DNA of 64,000 nt from Aquabacterium soli (lineage in GTDB: Bacteria > Pseudomonadota > Gammaproteobacteria > Burkholderiales > Burkholderiaceae_C), in the NCBI RefSeq assembly GCF_003933735.1, contig NZ_RSED01000004.1:1-64000 (forward strand), in the 5' to 3' direction. A model generated the notes under the pieces. That model was not told where the DNA came from. It searched no databases and was given only the letters and a program-made list of their open reading frames with translations. Below, one piece after another: positions 7,632-15,170 of the stretch. How positions within the stretch are numbered: the stretch's first letter is position 1; every line of letters begins with the position of its first letter. The translations under genes were made by a program, and so were the position numbers.

Positions 7632-7942
7632 GCGCCGCCTTCATCATCACCCCCGAGCGCCGTGCAGCGCTACACGCCATTCGCGACAGCATCCCTGGCT
7701 GTGAACGATCCAGTCAGAAGCAGCGCATCCTGACGGCGATCCAGCAGCTTGGCAGTGTCACGACGTTCGAGTGCATGAGGCACCTGGACTGCTACGACCC
7801 GCGCCCGCGAAAGCTGGAGTTGGTGCAGGACGGCCACCCCATCATGTTGGCCTGGGATCGCATGGCCACGGAATCCGGCACCCTGCACCGCGTGGGCCGG
7901 TACTACTTGGCCCGCGATATGGCCACGGAGGTGACGGCATGA
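7628..7942 (+). CDS. Winged-helix phage regulatory protein (probable)
   Basis: A 104-aa protein starting with GTG at 7628, overlapping the AlpA-like gene by 4 bp with AAGGAGGTGA just upstream. The core QKQRILTAIQQLGSVTTFECMRHLDCYDPRPRKLELVQDGHPIMLAWD matches the helix-turn-helix proteins of phages that sit next to replication genes. It is probably DNA-binding. The stop overlaps the next ATG (ATGA), so the cluster is translationally coupled. Confidence 0.7.
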   Translation: MSAAFIITPERRAALHAIRDSIPGCERSSQKQRILTAIQQLGSVTTFECMRHLDCYDPRPRKLELVQDGHPIMLAWDRMATESGTLHRVGRYYLARDMATEVTA

Positions 7943-8238
7943 CCATCACCACCACATCGCCCTCTCAGAAAAGAGAAGCCCTGGCAACCGTTGCAGCGGT
8001 CCAGGGCGACTCGGGTACTTGCGAAAACCAACAGTCGCAGTATGCCCAAGTGGCGGGCGAGTTTCAAGCCGGTGTCGATGTCTTCAGCCGATTGCAGCGC
8101 GCCTTCGGGCGCATCGGCTTTAGCCTGTACAGCCTTGATAGCGGCGCCGTAGTGGCCTCTAACGCGGCCTCTGGCCTGCTGGCCGTCTGCCCGGACATCC
8201 GGGCGGCCTCTGCGCTGCTGCGCACGCTGGAGGGCTGA
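7939..8238 (+). CDS. Hypothetical phage protein, 99 aa
   Basis: Starts at the ATG overlapping the previous stop. The product has a low-complexity N-terminus (MTITTTSPSQKREALATVAA) and a C-terminal FSRLQRAFGRIGFSLYSLDSGAVVASN segment of unknown function. It is in a tight cluster with the two DNA-binding genes upstream and the replication-like gene 4 bp downstream. Confidence 0.6.
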   Translation: MTITTTSPSQKREALATVAAVQGDSGTCENQQSQYAQVAGEFQAGVDVFSRLQRAFGRIGFSLYSLDSGAVVASNAASGLLAVCPDIRAASALLRTLEG

Positions 8239-8242
8239 CACC

Positions 8243-8767
8243 ATGGCCCAGAACCGTGAGGCCCCGGCGTTTCAGGAATACGCGGCAAACATGATGGCCA
8301 GGACGCACTACCGCGTCATGACACTGGCCGAGCGGGGGCTGCTGTATTCGATGCGCCTGGAGTGTTGGGTGAACAGGAGCGTTCCTGCTGATCCCCACAT
8401 GCTGGCGCGTGTCCTGGGCCATGACGCTGGCGAGGTGGTCAACGCCTTGCCGGGCGTCATGCCCTTCTTCACCTCGGATGGCCGCGAGATCACTTGTCCC
8501 GAGCTGGAGGACTACCGCGCCCACCTAGCTGCCATCCGCGAAAAGCAGTCCAGCGGCGGCAAGCAAGGGGCAGCCAAGACCAACAGCAAGCGCCTGCCAG
8601 CAGAGCACCCAACACAGCCGGGTGACCCGCCGGGTAACCCGCGAGTGACTTGCGGGTCCTTAGTTAAGTCCAGTTTAGTTAAGTCCAATTCAATACAGGT
8701 CTTGACGGTGGCGCCAATAGATGACCCTTGGGTCAATGAATACGACATGGCCAGCAATGGCCGTTGA
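8243..8767 (+). CDS. YdaU/DUF1376-like replication protein (probable)
   Basis: A 174-aa protein. AFQEYAANMMARTHYRVMTLAERGLLYSMRLECWVNRSVPADPHMLARVLG resembles the N-terminal winged-helix region of DUF1376/YdaU-type phage replication-initiation proteins. The C-terminal part is a lysine/serine-rich linker (KSSLVKSNSIQV). It may load a helicase at a phage origin; that is inference. No ATPase motif is present, so it would need a host or helper helicase. It overlaps the next gene only if the latter begins at 8757. Confidence 0.6.
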   Translation: MAQNREAPAFQEYAANMMARTHYRVMTLAERGLLYSMRLECWVNRSVPADPHMLARVLGHDAGEVVNALPGVMPFFTSDGREITCPELEDYRAHLAAIREKQSSGGKQGAAKTNSKRLPAEHPTQPGDPPGNPRVTCGSLVKSSLVKSNSIQVLTVAPIDDPWVNEYDMASNGR

Positions 8768-8783
8768 ACTGAAAGACGAGATC

Positions 8784-9200
8784 ATGACCGTGAAGAAGCA
8801 ACACCTTCCCCACATCACCATCGAGCAGTTGCCTAGCGGCCTGCTGCGGGTTGAAGACCCTTCCTATAGCGAATCGTGCTGCATCGACCTGCACCCGCAT
8901 CAGATCGCGCTGCTGAGCGCCATGGCGGGCCGTCCTATGCCTGACCGTACCCGTGCAGCGGTTGGCAAGCTCCAGGGCCGCGTTGAGGCCTTGCATAGCC
9001 GTGCCCGCGAACTGGTCCGCTTGCTAGAGGGCGCCCTCAAAGAAGGTGAAGGCGTCGGCGTGGAGCTGACCAGTGCCGAACACATCACAGACCGCCTGTC
9101 CGACCTGGCTCAAGACCTGGCCGAGCTGGTGGACGCGCCCGAGCCCGGAGAGCCTCTGGCGACAGAGGGCGTCGGTGGTCAACTGACCCTTGCCGCGTGA
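8784..9200 (+). CDS. Hypothetical phage protein, 138 aa
   Basis: From the ATG at 8784 the protein begins MTVKKQHLPHITIEQLPSGL and continues with a helical middle (KLQGRVEALHSRARELVRLLEGALKEG) likely to form a coiled coil, then an acidic C-terminus. An upstream ATG at 8757 would add nine residues and overlap the preceding gene. The role is unknown. It lies 9 bp before the next gene. Confidence 0.6.
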   Translation: MTVKKQHLPHITIEQLPSGLLRVEDPSYSESCCIDLHPHQIALLSAMAGRPMPDRTRAAVGKLQGRVEALHSRARELVRLLEGALKEGEGVGVELTSAEHITDRLSDLAQDLAELVDAPEPGEPLATEGVGGQLTLAA

Positions 9201-9209
9201 GGGGCCGTC

Positions 9210-9980
9210 ATGACTGAACCCAAGACAGGCTTGGCGCTCGCTGAGAACAGCGACGAAACAGCCAACACCTTGCGCCTAAGGCGCCAGCCAGGCAAGACAG
9301 ATTGCCAGGTCATGACCGACCACGCTCTGAACCCGGCTGCCAACTGCACGAACCTGATTGCCGGTTGGCTTCGCAAAGATTGGAACGGCATTGGTCTGAC
9401 CGAGACCATGGACGCGATGAACGCCAAGGCGCAGGCCATCCACTCGGGTGACCTCAGCGAGGCGGAAACAGCGTTGTTCGCCCAAGCCACTGCGCTCAAC
9501 GCCATCTTCGTTGAGATGACCCGCCGTGCGGGCATGAACATGGGCAGCCACCTCCAGGCCGTCGATACGTACATGAAGCTGGCCCTCAAGGCTCAGAACC
9601 AGAGCCGGATGACTTTGGAAACCCTGGCCGCGATCAAGAACCCGCCTGTGGTCTACGCCCGGCAAGCGAACTTTGCCAATGGCCCGCAACAGGTCAACAA
9701 CGGGGTGCCTGCTGCCACGCACACGGCGAGAACCGAATCCCCTCAAAGCCAACTTTTGGAGAGCAGCAATGGCGAACGGCTGGACTTTGGAGCGCAAGCA
9801 ACGGCAGGCGCAGTTGATCCACACATGGCGACCGTGGGAGCAGTCCACGGGGCCCAAGACACCCGAGGGAAAGGCCGTCACCGCCAAGAACGCCGACAAG
9901 GGCGGGCTGTGGCGGGTAGAGCGCGAGGCGTTGAAGGAGCTACGAGCAAGCCTGCGGGCGCAGAAGGAGGTGATGCATGA
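9210..9980 (+). CDS. Conserved phage-type protein with overprinted 3' end
   Basis: A 256-aa product. NTLRLRRQPGKTDCQVMTDHALNPAANCTNLIAGWLRKDW and TLETLAAIKNPPVVYARQANFANGPQQVNNG are hallmarks of a conserved proteobacterial phage/island protein of unknown function. The N-terminal three quarters look like a normal folded domain. The last about 70 residues are low-complexity and basic because the same bases encode another conserved protein in a second frame (9769-10020). The stop overlaps the next ATG by 4 bp. Confidence 0.72.
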   Translation: MTEPKTGLALAENSDETANTLRLRRQPGKTDCQVMTDHALNPAANCTNLIAGWLRKDWNGIGLTETMDAMNAKAQAIHSGDLSEAETALFAQATALNAIFVEMTRRAGMNMGSHLQAVDTYMKLALKAQNQSRMTLETLAAIKNPPVVYARQANFANGPQQVNNGVPAATHTARTESPQSQLLESSNGERLDFGAQATAGAVDPHMATVGAVHGAQDTRGKGRHRQERRQGRAVAGRARGVEGATSKPAGAEGGDA

Positions 9981-10020
9981 AGTCGCAGATCGACTACTTG
10001 GAACACAAGCGGATGACTGA
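9769..10020 (+). CDS. Small conserved phage protein encoded inside its neighbour
   Basis: An 83-aa basic protein with the pattern GWTLERKQRQAQLIHTW, PWEQSTGPKTPEGKA and NADKGG. I recognise this as a widespread small conserved protein of phages and genomic islands, usually annotated as hypothetical. It overlaps the 3' end of the previous gene by 212 bp in another frame and the 5' end of the next by 44 bp. AGCAGCAATGG precedes the start. The recognisable family pattern argues that it is real rather than a shadow frame. Confidence 0.7.
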   Translation: MANGWTLERKQRQAQLIHTWRPWEQSTGPKTPEGKAVTAKNADKGGLWRVEREALKELRASLRAQKEVMHEVADRLLGTQADD

Positions 10021-10699
10021 GCAGGAGATGGCAGAGGGCCGAATGATCATCGACATGATCTTGACCGACTCGCTGCCCGCACAGCCTGGGGATCTGATTC
10101 ATGCCCTGCTGCAGCGCGTCGGCATCTTCGAGACGGTGCCGCCCTCGGTGCGCTTGCATCCTCACCTCCCCTACTTCATTGGCGACGATCAGTTCGGCGC
10201 GCACCCGGCGATGGTCATGCCATTGCGCACGGGAGCCGGTGAATACGTCGGGGTGAGCACGGTCTACCTGGCAGAGGATGGTTTTGCCCCCGTGGTCTCG
10301 CCCAACCAGCTCAACCTGTTGGTCGAGTACCCCGGCATGTTCTTCGCGCTGGATGGTGAGGTAGGCCCTGTCATTGCAGTGGCCACCGGCCTGGGCCATG
10401 CCCTTTCAGCCCGCGCCCTGATGCCACTGGAGGCCAGTATGTGCATCGTGCGCGACCTTGAAGACATGGCGGATTTCGACTGGCCGCAAGGCACCGCCGA
10501 ACTGATCGTGCTGTGCGACGACTCCACCCGCGACCAGGCACAGACGCTGATCGACCGCGCGACACAAGCCGGGATCAAAGCCCAGGCCTGCACCCCACCC
10601 ACACAAGGCACCAGTTGGCTTGATGAATACCTGTTCAAAGGTGCCATCCCTGCCGACGAGATCGCCGCCGCCAAGCAATCCGGTTCCCCCACCCACTGA
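9977..10699 (+). CDS. Toprim-like (primase-type) phage protein, catalytic Glu missing
   Basis: A 240-aa protein. The centre (HPAMVMPLRTGAGEYVGVSTVYL, then VIAVATGLGHALSARAL) follows the layout of the Toprim region in phage primase/helicase proteins, where VAEGIETALS-like sequence carries the catalytic Glu. Here Thr137 replaces it. An acidic pair Asp181-Asp182 in VLCDDST follows, and SWLDEYLF ends the domain. There is no zinc finger and no helicase domain. It overlaps the preceding stop (ATGA at 9977). It may be an inactive accessory or a primase remnant; that is inference. Confidence 0.55.
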   Translation: MKSQIDYLEHKRMTEQEMAEGRMIIDMILTDSLPAQPGDLIHALLQRVGIFETVPPSVRLHPHLPYFIGDDQFGAHPAMVMPLRTGAGEYVGVSTVYLAEDGFAPVVSPNQLNLLVEYPGMFFALDGEVGPVIAVATGLGHALSARALMPLEASMCIVRDLEDMADFDWPQGTAELIVLCDDSTRDQAQTLIDRATQAGIKAQACTPPTQGTSWLDEYLFKGAIPADEIAAAKQSGSPTH

Positions 10700-10710
10700 A
10701 AGGAAAGAAC

Positions 10711-12267
10711 GTGCCTTTGACAACCGATCAGCCGCAAGGCTTGCTCTCTCAGCCCCCAGCACCGCAAGGTGGTTTGCTTAGCCAGATTGCCGACTTTGCG
10801 GGCAGCCCCCTGGGGCAAGGCCTGTTATCGGCGGTATCCGGTGGACTCTCGACGGCTGGCCGAAAGGGCTATGGCCGCTGGAATACCATCGGCATGGCGG
10901 GTTTAGAAGGCGTCAAGGGTTACAGCGCCGCACTAGAAGCCGAGCGCGCGCGGCAGGGGCTGGATATCCGCAGCCTCCAGCAGCAACGCTTGTCAGACCA
11001 AGAAGATCGCCGCTGGAAGTTCGCCCAAGACTTGCTGGGCAATGGCGATGGTTCAATGACCATAGCCCCTGCTCCTTCTGCCCTGGATCGCCCGTTGTCA
11101 CTGGGCTATGAGCCGCAGGGCATGGATCAACGAGGCATCCCGTCGTTGGCCGGGATGCCTGCACCCAATCAATCGCAGTTCCCGAGCGTGACCAACGCGC
11201 CCGCTGGCCCTGGTGTTCCTGGCCTGCCGTCTTTCAGCGCCTCCCCTGGCTTTCAAGGAGGCCCATCCATCCCGACTAGCTTCAATGTTCCTCGCCAGGC
11301 ACTCGCGGCCGAAATGCTGTTCAACGACGGCAAGAAGGTCGGCGAATGGATCTACAAGAACAACAGTTCCGAGGTTGATAAGTGGTTGCAAGTGCCTGCT
11401 GAAGGCGGCGGCCTGGAGGTCGTTGGGCTGGACAAGCAAGGTCGCCGAGTCAATACCGGAGTGAAACCATGGATTGAACCTGAATGGCGAGATGGCGGCA
11501 GCGCCCTCAATGCCATCGACCCAGTTACGCTGGAGGTTCGCAGGAGCTTCAAGAAGACGCTTACCCCGGCCGAGGCTGCGGCAGATCAGCGCGTGCGCGA
11601 AAACCAGCAGTGGCAGCGCGATAACGGAAGCACCCAGATCATCCAGACCGATCAAGGCCCCGTTGTCGTGAACACGCGCAGCGGACAAGCAACGCCAGTC
11701 ACGGGCCCGGCTGGACAGACCTATGGTCGGTCTCTGAGCCCGATTCCTTCGCAGGCCAGTACAGCAATCATCACCAACCAGCAGAACCTGGCGAAGATCA
11801 ACGACGCCTTGACCCTGCTGGAGGGGGATGACGTAGGAAAGCTGAAGGGCGACAAGGAAGCCACCGGCTGGAAGGGCTACCTACCGCAAGCCGCCTTGAA
11901 CCGGGCAGATCCCAACGGCATCGACGCCCGGGCGATGATCGCCGATCTGGGGAGCCTGATCATCCACGACCGAAGCGGCGCGGCTGTGACGGCAGCCGAA
12001 AGCCCGCGCCTGATGCCGTTCATCCCGCTGATCACAGACAGCAGGGAGACAGCCGTGAAGAAGCTCCAGCGGTTCAAACAGCTCTATGAGGCCGAACAGC
12101 AGGGGCTGCGTGACATCTACTCACCATCCAATGGCTACAGGCAGCCGAGCTTTGGGGCCAACCCGCAAGGCGGCAGCCGCCCGCCGTTGACCTCGTTTGA
12201 CAAATCAGGCAATGGCCAAGCCAACGGTGGCCAGCGTCCTCCCCTCTCCAGCTTTGAAGGACAGTAA
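10711..12267 (+). CDS. Phage internal virion / ejection-type protein
   Basis: A 518-aa protein starting with GTG after GAAAGGAAAGAAC. The N-terminus (GLLSQIADFAGSPLGQGLLSAVSGGL) is glycine/alanine-rich and hydrophobic, as in podovirus internal proteins. A Pro/Gly/Gln-rich middle follows. The C-terminal domain (LPQAALNRADPNGIDARAMIADLGSLIIHDRSGAAVTAAE...YSPSNGYR) is a signature seen near the ends of phage structural modules. No enzymatic motif is evident. It lies directly after the replication-like cluster, where head and tail genes would normally intervene. Confidence 0.65.
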   Translation: MPLTTDQPQGLLSQPPAPQGGLLSQIADFAGSPLGQGLLSAVSGGLSTAGRKGYGRWNTIGMAGLEGVKGYSAALEAERARQGLDIRSLQQQRLSDQEDRRWKFAQDLLGNGDGSMTIAPAPSALDRPLSLGYEPQGMDQRGIPSLAGMPAPNQSQFPSVTNAPAGPGVPGLPSFSASPGFQGGPSIPTSFNVPRQALAAEMLFNDGKKVGEWIYKNNSSEVDKWLQVPAEGGGLEVVGLDKQGRRVNTGVKPWIEPEWRDGGSALNAIDPVTLEVRRSFKKTLTPAEAAADQRVRENQQWQRDNGSTQIIQTDQGPVVVNTRSGQATPVTGPAGQTYGRSLSPIPSQASTAIITNQQNLAKINDALTLLEGDDVGKLKGDKEATGWKGYLPQAALNRADPNGIDARAMIADLGSLIIHDRSGAAVTAAESPRLMPFIPLITDSRETAVKKLQRFKQLYEAEQQGLRDIYSPSNGYRQPSFGANPQGGSRPPLTSFDKSGNGQANGGQRPPLSSFEGQ

Positions 12268-12269
12268 CC

Positions 12270-14303
12270 ATGGCTTTTGATATTGAAGGCGCCCGCCGTG
12301 CGGGCTACAGCGACGCCGAGATTGCGGACCACATGGCCAAGCAATCCGGGTTCAATGCCGCAGGAGCCAAGCAAGCCGGGTACACGGATGCGGACATCGT
12401 CCAGCACCTGACCACCCGTGCGACCACTCAGCCGTCACCGCAAGACGACCGCAGCTATGCCCGCTCGGCTGCAGAGGGAGTGCTTCGCAGTGCTGCCTCA
12501 GTGGGCAACACCATCCTGTCGCCGGTCCGTGCCGCCGCCAACTACCTCGCGCCGGAAGAAACAACGGTGGAAACGTTGGTGGACGGCAAGAAGCGCAGGA
12601 CTGGCGCACTTGCCCCTGTGGCCAACTACCTGAACGAGATGAAGGATTCGATGGATTGGCTGGACAGTGAGAACGCCTCCAACCCAATGACCTATGGCGC
12701 CGGTCGTCTCGTCGGTGACATCGCCATGACCGCACCTGTGGGTGGAGTCATCGGTGCCGGTGTGAAGGCGGCCGGGACCCGCGCAGGTCTCCCCGTCGTG
12801 GAGCGCCTTGGAACTGCCGTCGCAACTGGTGGCCTTCGCACTGGCGCGGCGCCGACCACGCTGTCGGCAGGTGCCGCCAACCTCGGTGTGCGTGCTGCGG
12901 GCGGTGCAATCAACGGCGGGGCATCCGCTGGCCTCATTGATCCGGACCAAGCAGGTACGGGTGCGCTGGTTGGCGCAGCCTTCCCTGTCGGCATGGCCAC
13001 GGCAGTAAAGGGCCTTGGTCTTGCTGGTCAGGCGGTCAAGAAGACGCTCCAGACCTTGGCGCCGCTGAATCCCAAGAACGATGCCCGCCTGGTTGGCCAG
13101 TTCCTGCGGGACCAGGCTGGGCCGGATGCCAATGCGGCAATCAGCGCGCTCAAGACCTTTCAGCAGACCGGCCCCGCGCTGCCGGGCTACCAGGCGACCA
13201 CAGCGGAGGTGGCGCGTGTGCCCAGCTTTGCGGCCTTGCAGCGCACTGCTACAGCGGTAGACCCATTGAGCATGAATCAGTACAGCAACATGGCCACGCG
13301 CAACCAGGACTTGCTGGTCAACCAGCTCGAAGACCTGGCCGGGCGTGATGGTCAGCGTGAGTTCACGGATGCCATGCGAGAAGAGACTGCCAACCGGCTC
13401 TATCAGCAGGCCTACAGCAAGCCGATTGACCCGGCGCAACTGACCAAGCCCATGCTGCGCCAGATGGATGGCCTGATGCAGAAGCCAGCAATGCAAGAGG
13501 CCATGCGCCGTGCCCGTGTCCTGGCTCAGAACGAAGGCCTAGATATCGCTGATCCAGCCGGTTCGCTGCGCGGGATGCACTATGCCAAGTCCGAACTGGA
13601 TGCCATGATCCGCGAGGCCGCCACTCGCAACGAGAAGCGCATCCTTCAGGGCGTGCAATCGGATCTGCTCAAGGTAATGGACCAACTCAGTCCCGAGTAT
13701 GCTGGAGCGCGTGGCCAGTACGCAGCCATGAGCGTGCCGGTAAATCAGTTCCAGGTGCTGGAGCAGATCGCGGCGAACTCGATCACGCCGCGTGGCACCG
13801 TGACGTTGGACAAGTTCAACCGTGCCGCTACCGACAAGACCGCCAAGGCGGTGTTGAAGCGTCAAGACGCAACCTTGCCCAGCCTGCTCACGCCAGACCA
13901 ACTGAACACGCTGGGCGGCGTGCGCAGTAGCCTGGAAGGCTTGGACTTTGTGGCCAACGCCGGGCGGGGCGTCGGTTCGGACACGGTGCAGAAGCTGGCC
14001 ACGGCGAACAGGATGCCCGGCGGCTCGCCTGGTGCCTTTGCGCGCCTGCTGCCCGGCGTGACAGGCACCCTTGGCGGGATCTTGAGCCAAGGTGCAAATG
14101 CGCTGTACGGCGGTGCCAACCGCCGATTGCAAGAGCGCCTGACCAGTGGGCTGCTAGATCCTGTCGAGGCGCTGAGCCTGCTCGAAGCCGCGCAACCGGC
14201 CGGTGTGCCGCCTGTGATGGGCCTGCTGGGTCAAGTACGCAAGCAAGGCGAGAAGGTGCTCCCCCTGGCCTACCGCGCCACACCGCTGCTGTTGACGCAA
14301 TAA
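12270..14303 (+). CDS. Phage DNA-ejection-type virion protein, 677 aa
   Basis: Starts 2 bp after the previous stop. Three imperfect repeats of about 20 residues open the protein (FDIEGARRAGYSDAEIADHM and relatives), a pattern I know from podovirus ejection and transfer proteins. An Ala/Gly-rich amphipathic region follows (about 140-260, GVIGAGVKAAGTRAGLP), then a long helical body. Such proteins leave the capsid with the DNA and form a channel through the host envelope. With no capsid or portal gene in the element, it would need a helper phage or be a relic. Confidence 0.68.
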   Translation: MAFDIEGARRAGYSDAEIADHMAKQSGFNAAGAKQAGYTDADIVQHLTTRATTQPSPQDDRSYARSAAEGVLRSAASVGNTILSPVRAAANYLAPEETTVETLVDGKKRRTGALAPVANYLNEMKDSMDWLDSENASNPMTYGAGRLVGDIAMTAPVGGVIGAGVKAAGTRAGLPVVERLGTAVATGGLRTGAAPTTLSAGAANLGVRAAGGAINGGASAGLIDPDQAGTGALVGAAFPVGMATAVKGLGLAGQAVKKTLQTLAPLNPKNDARLVGQFLRDQAGPDANAAISALKTFQQTGPALPGYQATTAEVARVPSFAALQRTATAVDPLSMNQYSNMATRNQDLLVNQLEDLAGRDGQREFTDAMREETANRLYQQAYSKPIDPAQLTKPMLRQMDGLMQKPAMQEAMRRARVLAQNEGLDIADPAGSLRGMHYAKSELDAMIREAATRNEKRILQGVQSDLLKVMDQLSPEYAGARGQYAAMSVPVNQFQVLEQIAANSITPRGTVTLDKFNRAATDKTAKAVLKRQDATLPSLLTPDQLNTLGGVRSSLEGLDFVANAGRGVGSDTVQKLATANRMPGGSPGAFARLLPGVTGTLGGILSQGANALYGGANRRLQERLTSGLLDPVEALSLLEAAQPAGVPPVMGLLGQVRKQGEKVLPLAYRATPLLLTQ

Positions 14304-14340
14304 CCGGAGTCGACACACACCCCTGCTTTCATGGCCAAAA

Positions 14341-14400
14341 GCAGCCTAAGTTGTTGGCCTATAAGGAGTTTCGAAGGTCGACAACTTAGGAGATTGCTGC
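14341..14400. repeat. Palindromic site at the phage/cargo boundary
   Basis: CCTAAGTTGT (14345-14354) is exactly repeated inverted as ACAACTTAGG (14381-14390), 26 bp apart, with outer GCAGC (14341-14345) and GCTGC (14396-14400) also complementary. It falls between the last virion-type gene and the first cargo gene. It may be a terminator, an operator or a recombination site. There is no T-run after the stem on either strand. Confidence 0.5.
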
Positions 14401-14501
14401 CCCTTGACTCCATCGAGCCGAGGGACGCTCACACCTTCCCAGGCTAGCGCGCCAAACCTAGAATGGGCCGAAACCTCAATACACAGGGCACTGGCCAACG
14501 T

Positions 14502-14669
14502 ATGGACGATCCATTCATCAGCTTCATGATCTGGAAGGGCGCGATCCTCATCGGCATCGCTGGAGTCATCGCCTTCTGGGAGGGCTACACCGGCAGGAAG
14601 CTTTTTAAGCGCCGGGATGAACAACAGAGTTCGGCCAAGCATAGAAATGCAGAAAGCCCGAAGCGATGA
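14502..14669 (+). CDS. Small single-pass membrane protein
   Basis: A 55-aa product from ATG 14502 (MDDPFISFMIWKGAILIGIA...). One hydrophobic helix spans about residues 8-24 (FMIWKGAILIGIAGVIAFW), followed by a basic, charged tail (RKLFKRRDEQQ). A start 13 codons upstream is possible. Its last bases overlap the start of the PIN-like gene by 4 bp, so the two are probably co-translated. It could anchor or regulate the PIN protein, or be a small phage superinfection protein; both are inference. Confidence 0.55.
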   Translation: MDDPFISFMIWKGAILIGIAGVIAFWEGYTGRKLFKRRDEQQSSAKHRNAESPKR

Positions 14670-15097
14670 TTCCCATCATCCTTGACGGGAACATCTACGA
14701 CCTCTTGGCCAAGGACTCGAGCACGCTGACGTTGCTAAAAGACCGCATCGCTATCGGCTTGCTTCACGTACTAGCGCCGAGGACGATCTTTGAAGAACTG
14801 CTCGACTCACCGTTCAAAGGCATCCCAAAGTGGTTTCCCACAGAGTACGTGGGAAATACCGTTGGCAACGTCGAAATGTCCGTCGATGACTCCATAGGCG
14901 AAGGGGATATTTTTGAAGCCCACCTTGGTAACTCTCGGCAACTTAACGATGCCTACATAGCAGATGCCGCTGACTGGATGGCTGAATGGCTAGTGTCGGA
15001 GGACGCTCGGCTTCGGCGGCGAATGGCCGCAGCATCAACGAGATGCAAGGCTTTGTCATATTCCGACTTCAGGCTGGCGTTGGAGCTTCTGGCATAG
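14666..15097 (+). CDS. PIN-like domain protein (putative ribonuclease)
   Basis: A 143-aa protein. IPIILDGNIYDLLAKDSS at the N-terminus gives the first conserved Asp of PIN nucleases. An acidic Glu follows in TIFEELLDSP, and NDAYIADAADW carries later acidic residues, in the right order for a metal-binding PIN active site. PIN proteins cleave RNA and are often toxins of VapBC modules. No VapB-like antitoxin is adjacent; the upstream partner is a small membrane protein. Toxin function is therefore uncertain. Confidence 0.6.
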   Translation: MIPIILDGNIYDLLAKDSSTLTLLKDRIAIGLLHVLAPRTIFEELLDSPFKGIPKWFPTEYVGNTVGNVEMSVDDSIGEGDIFEAHLGNSRQLNDAYIADAADWMAEWLVSEDARLRRRMAAASTRCKALSYSDFRLALELLA

Positions 15098-15170
15098 CCA
15101 GAGAACCTTTTGTCGTCACGTTATGCAGACCTTCCCTAACAGGTAATCAGTGAAGAGATTCTCCATGGGC

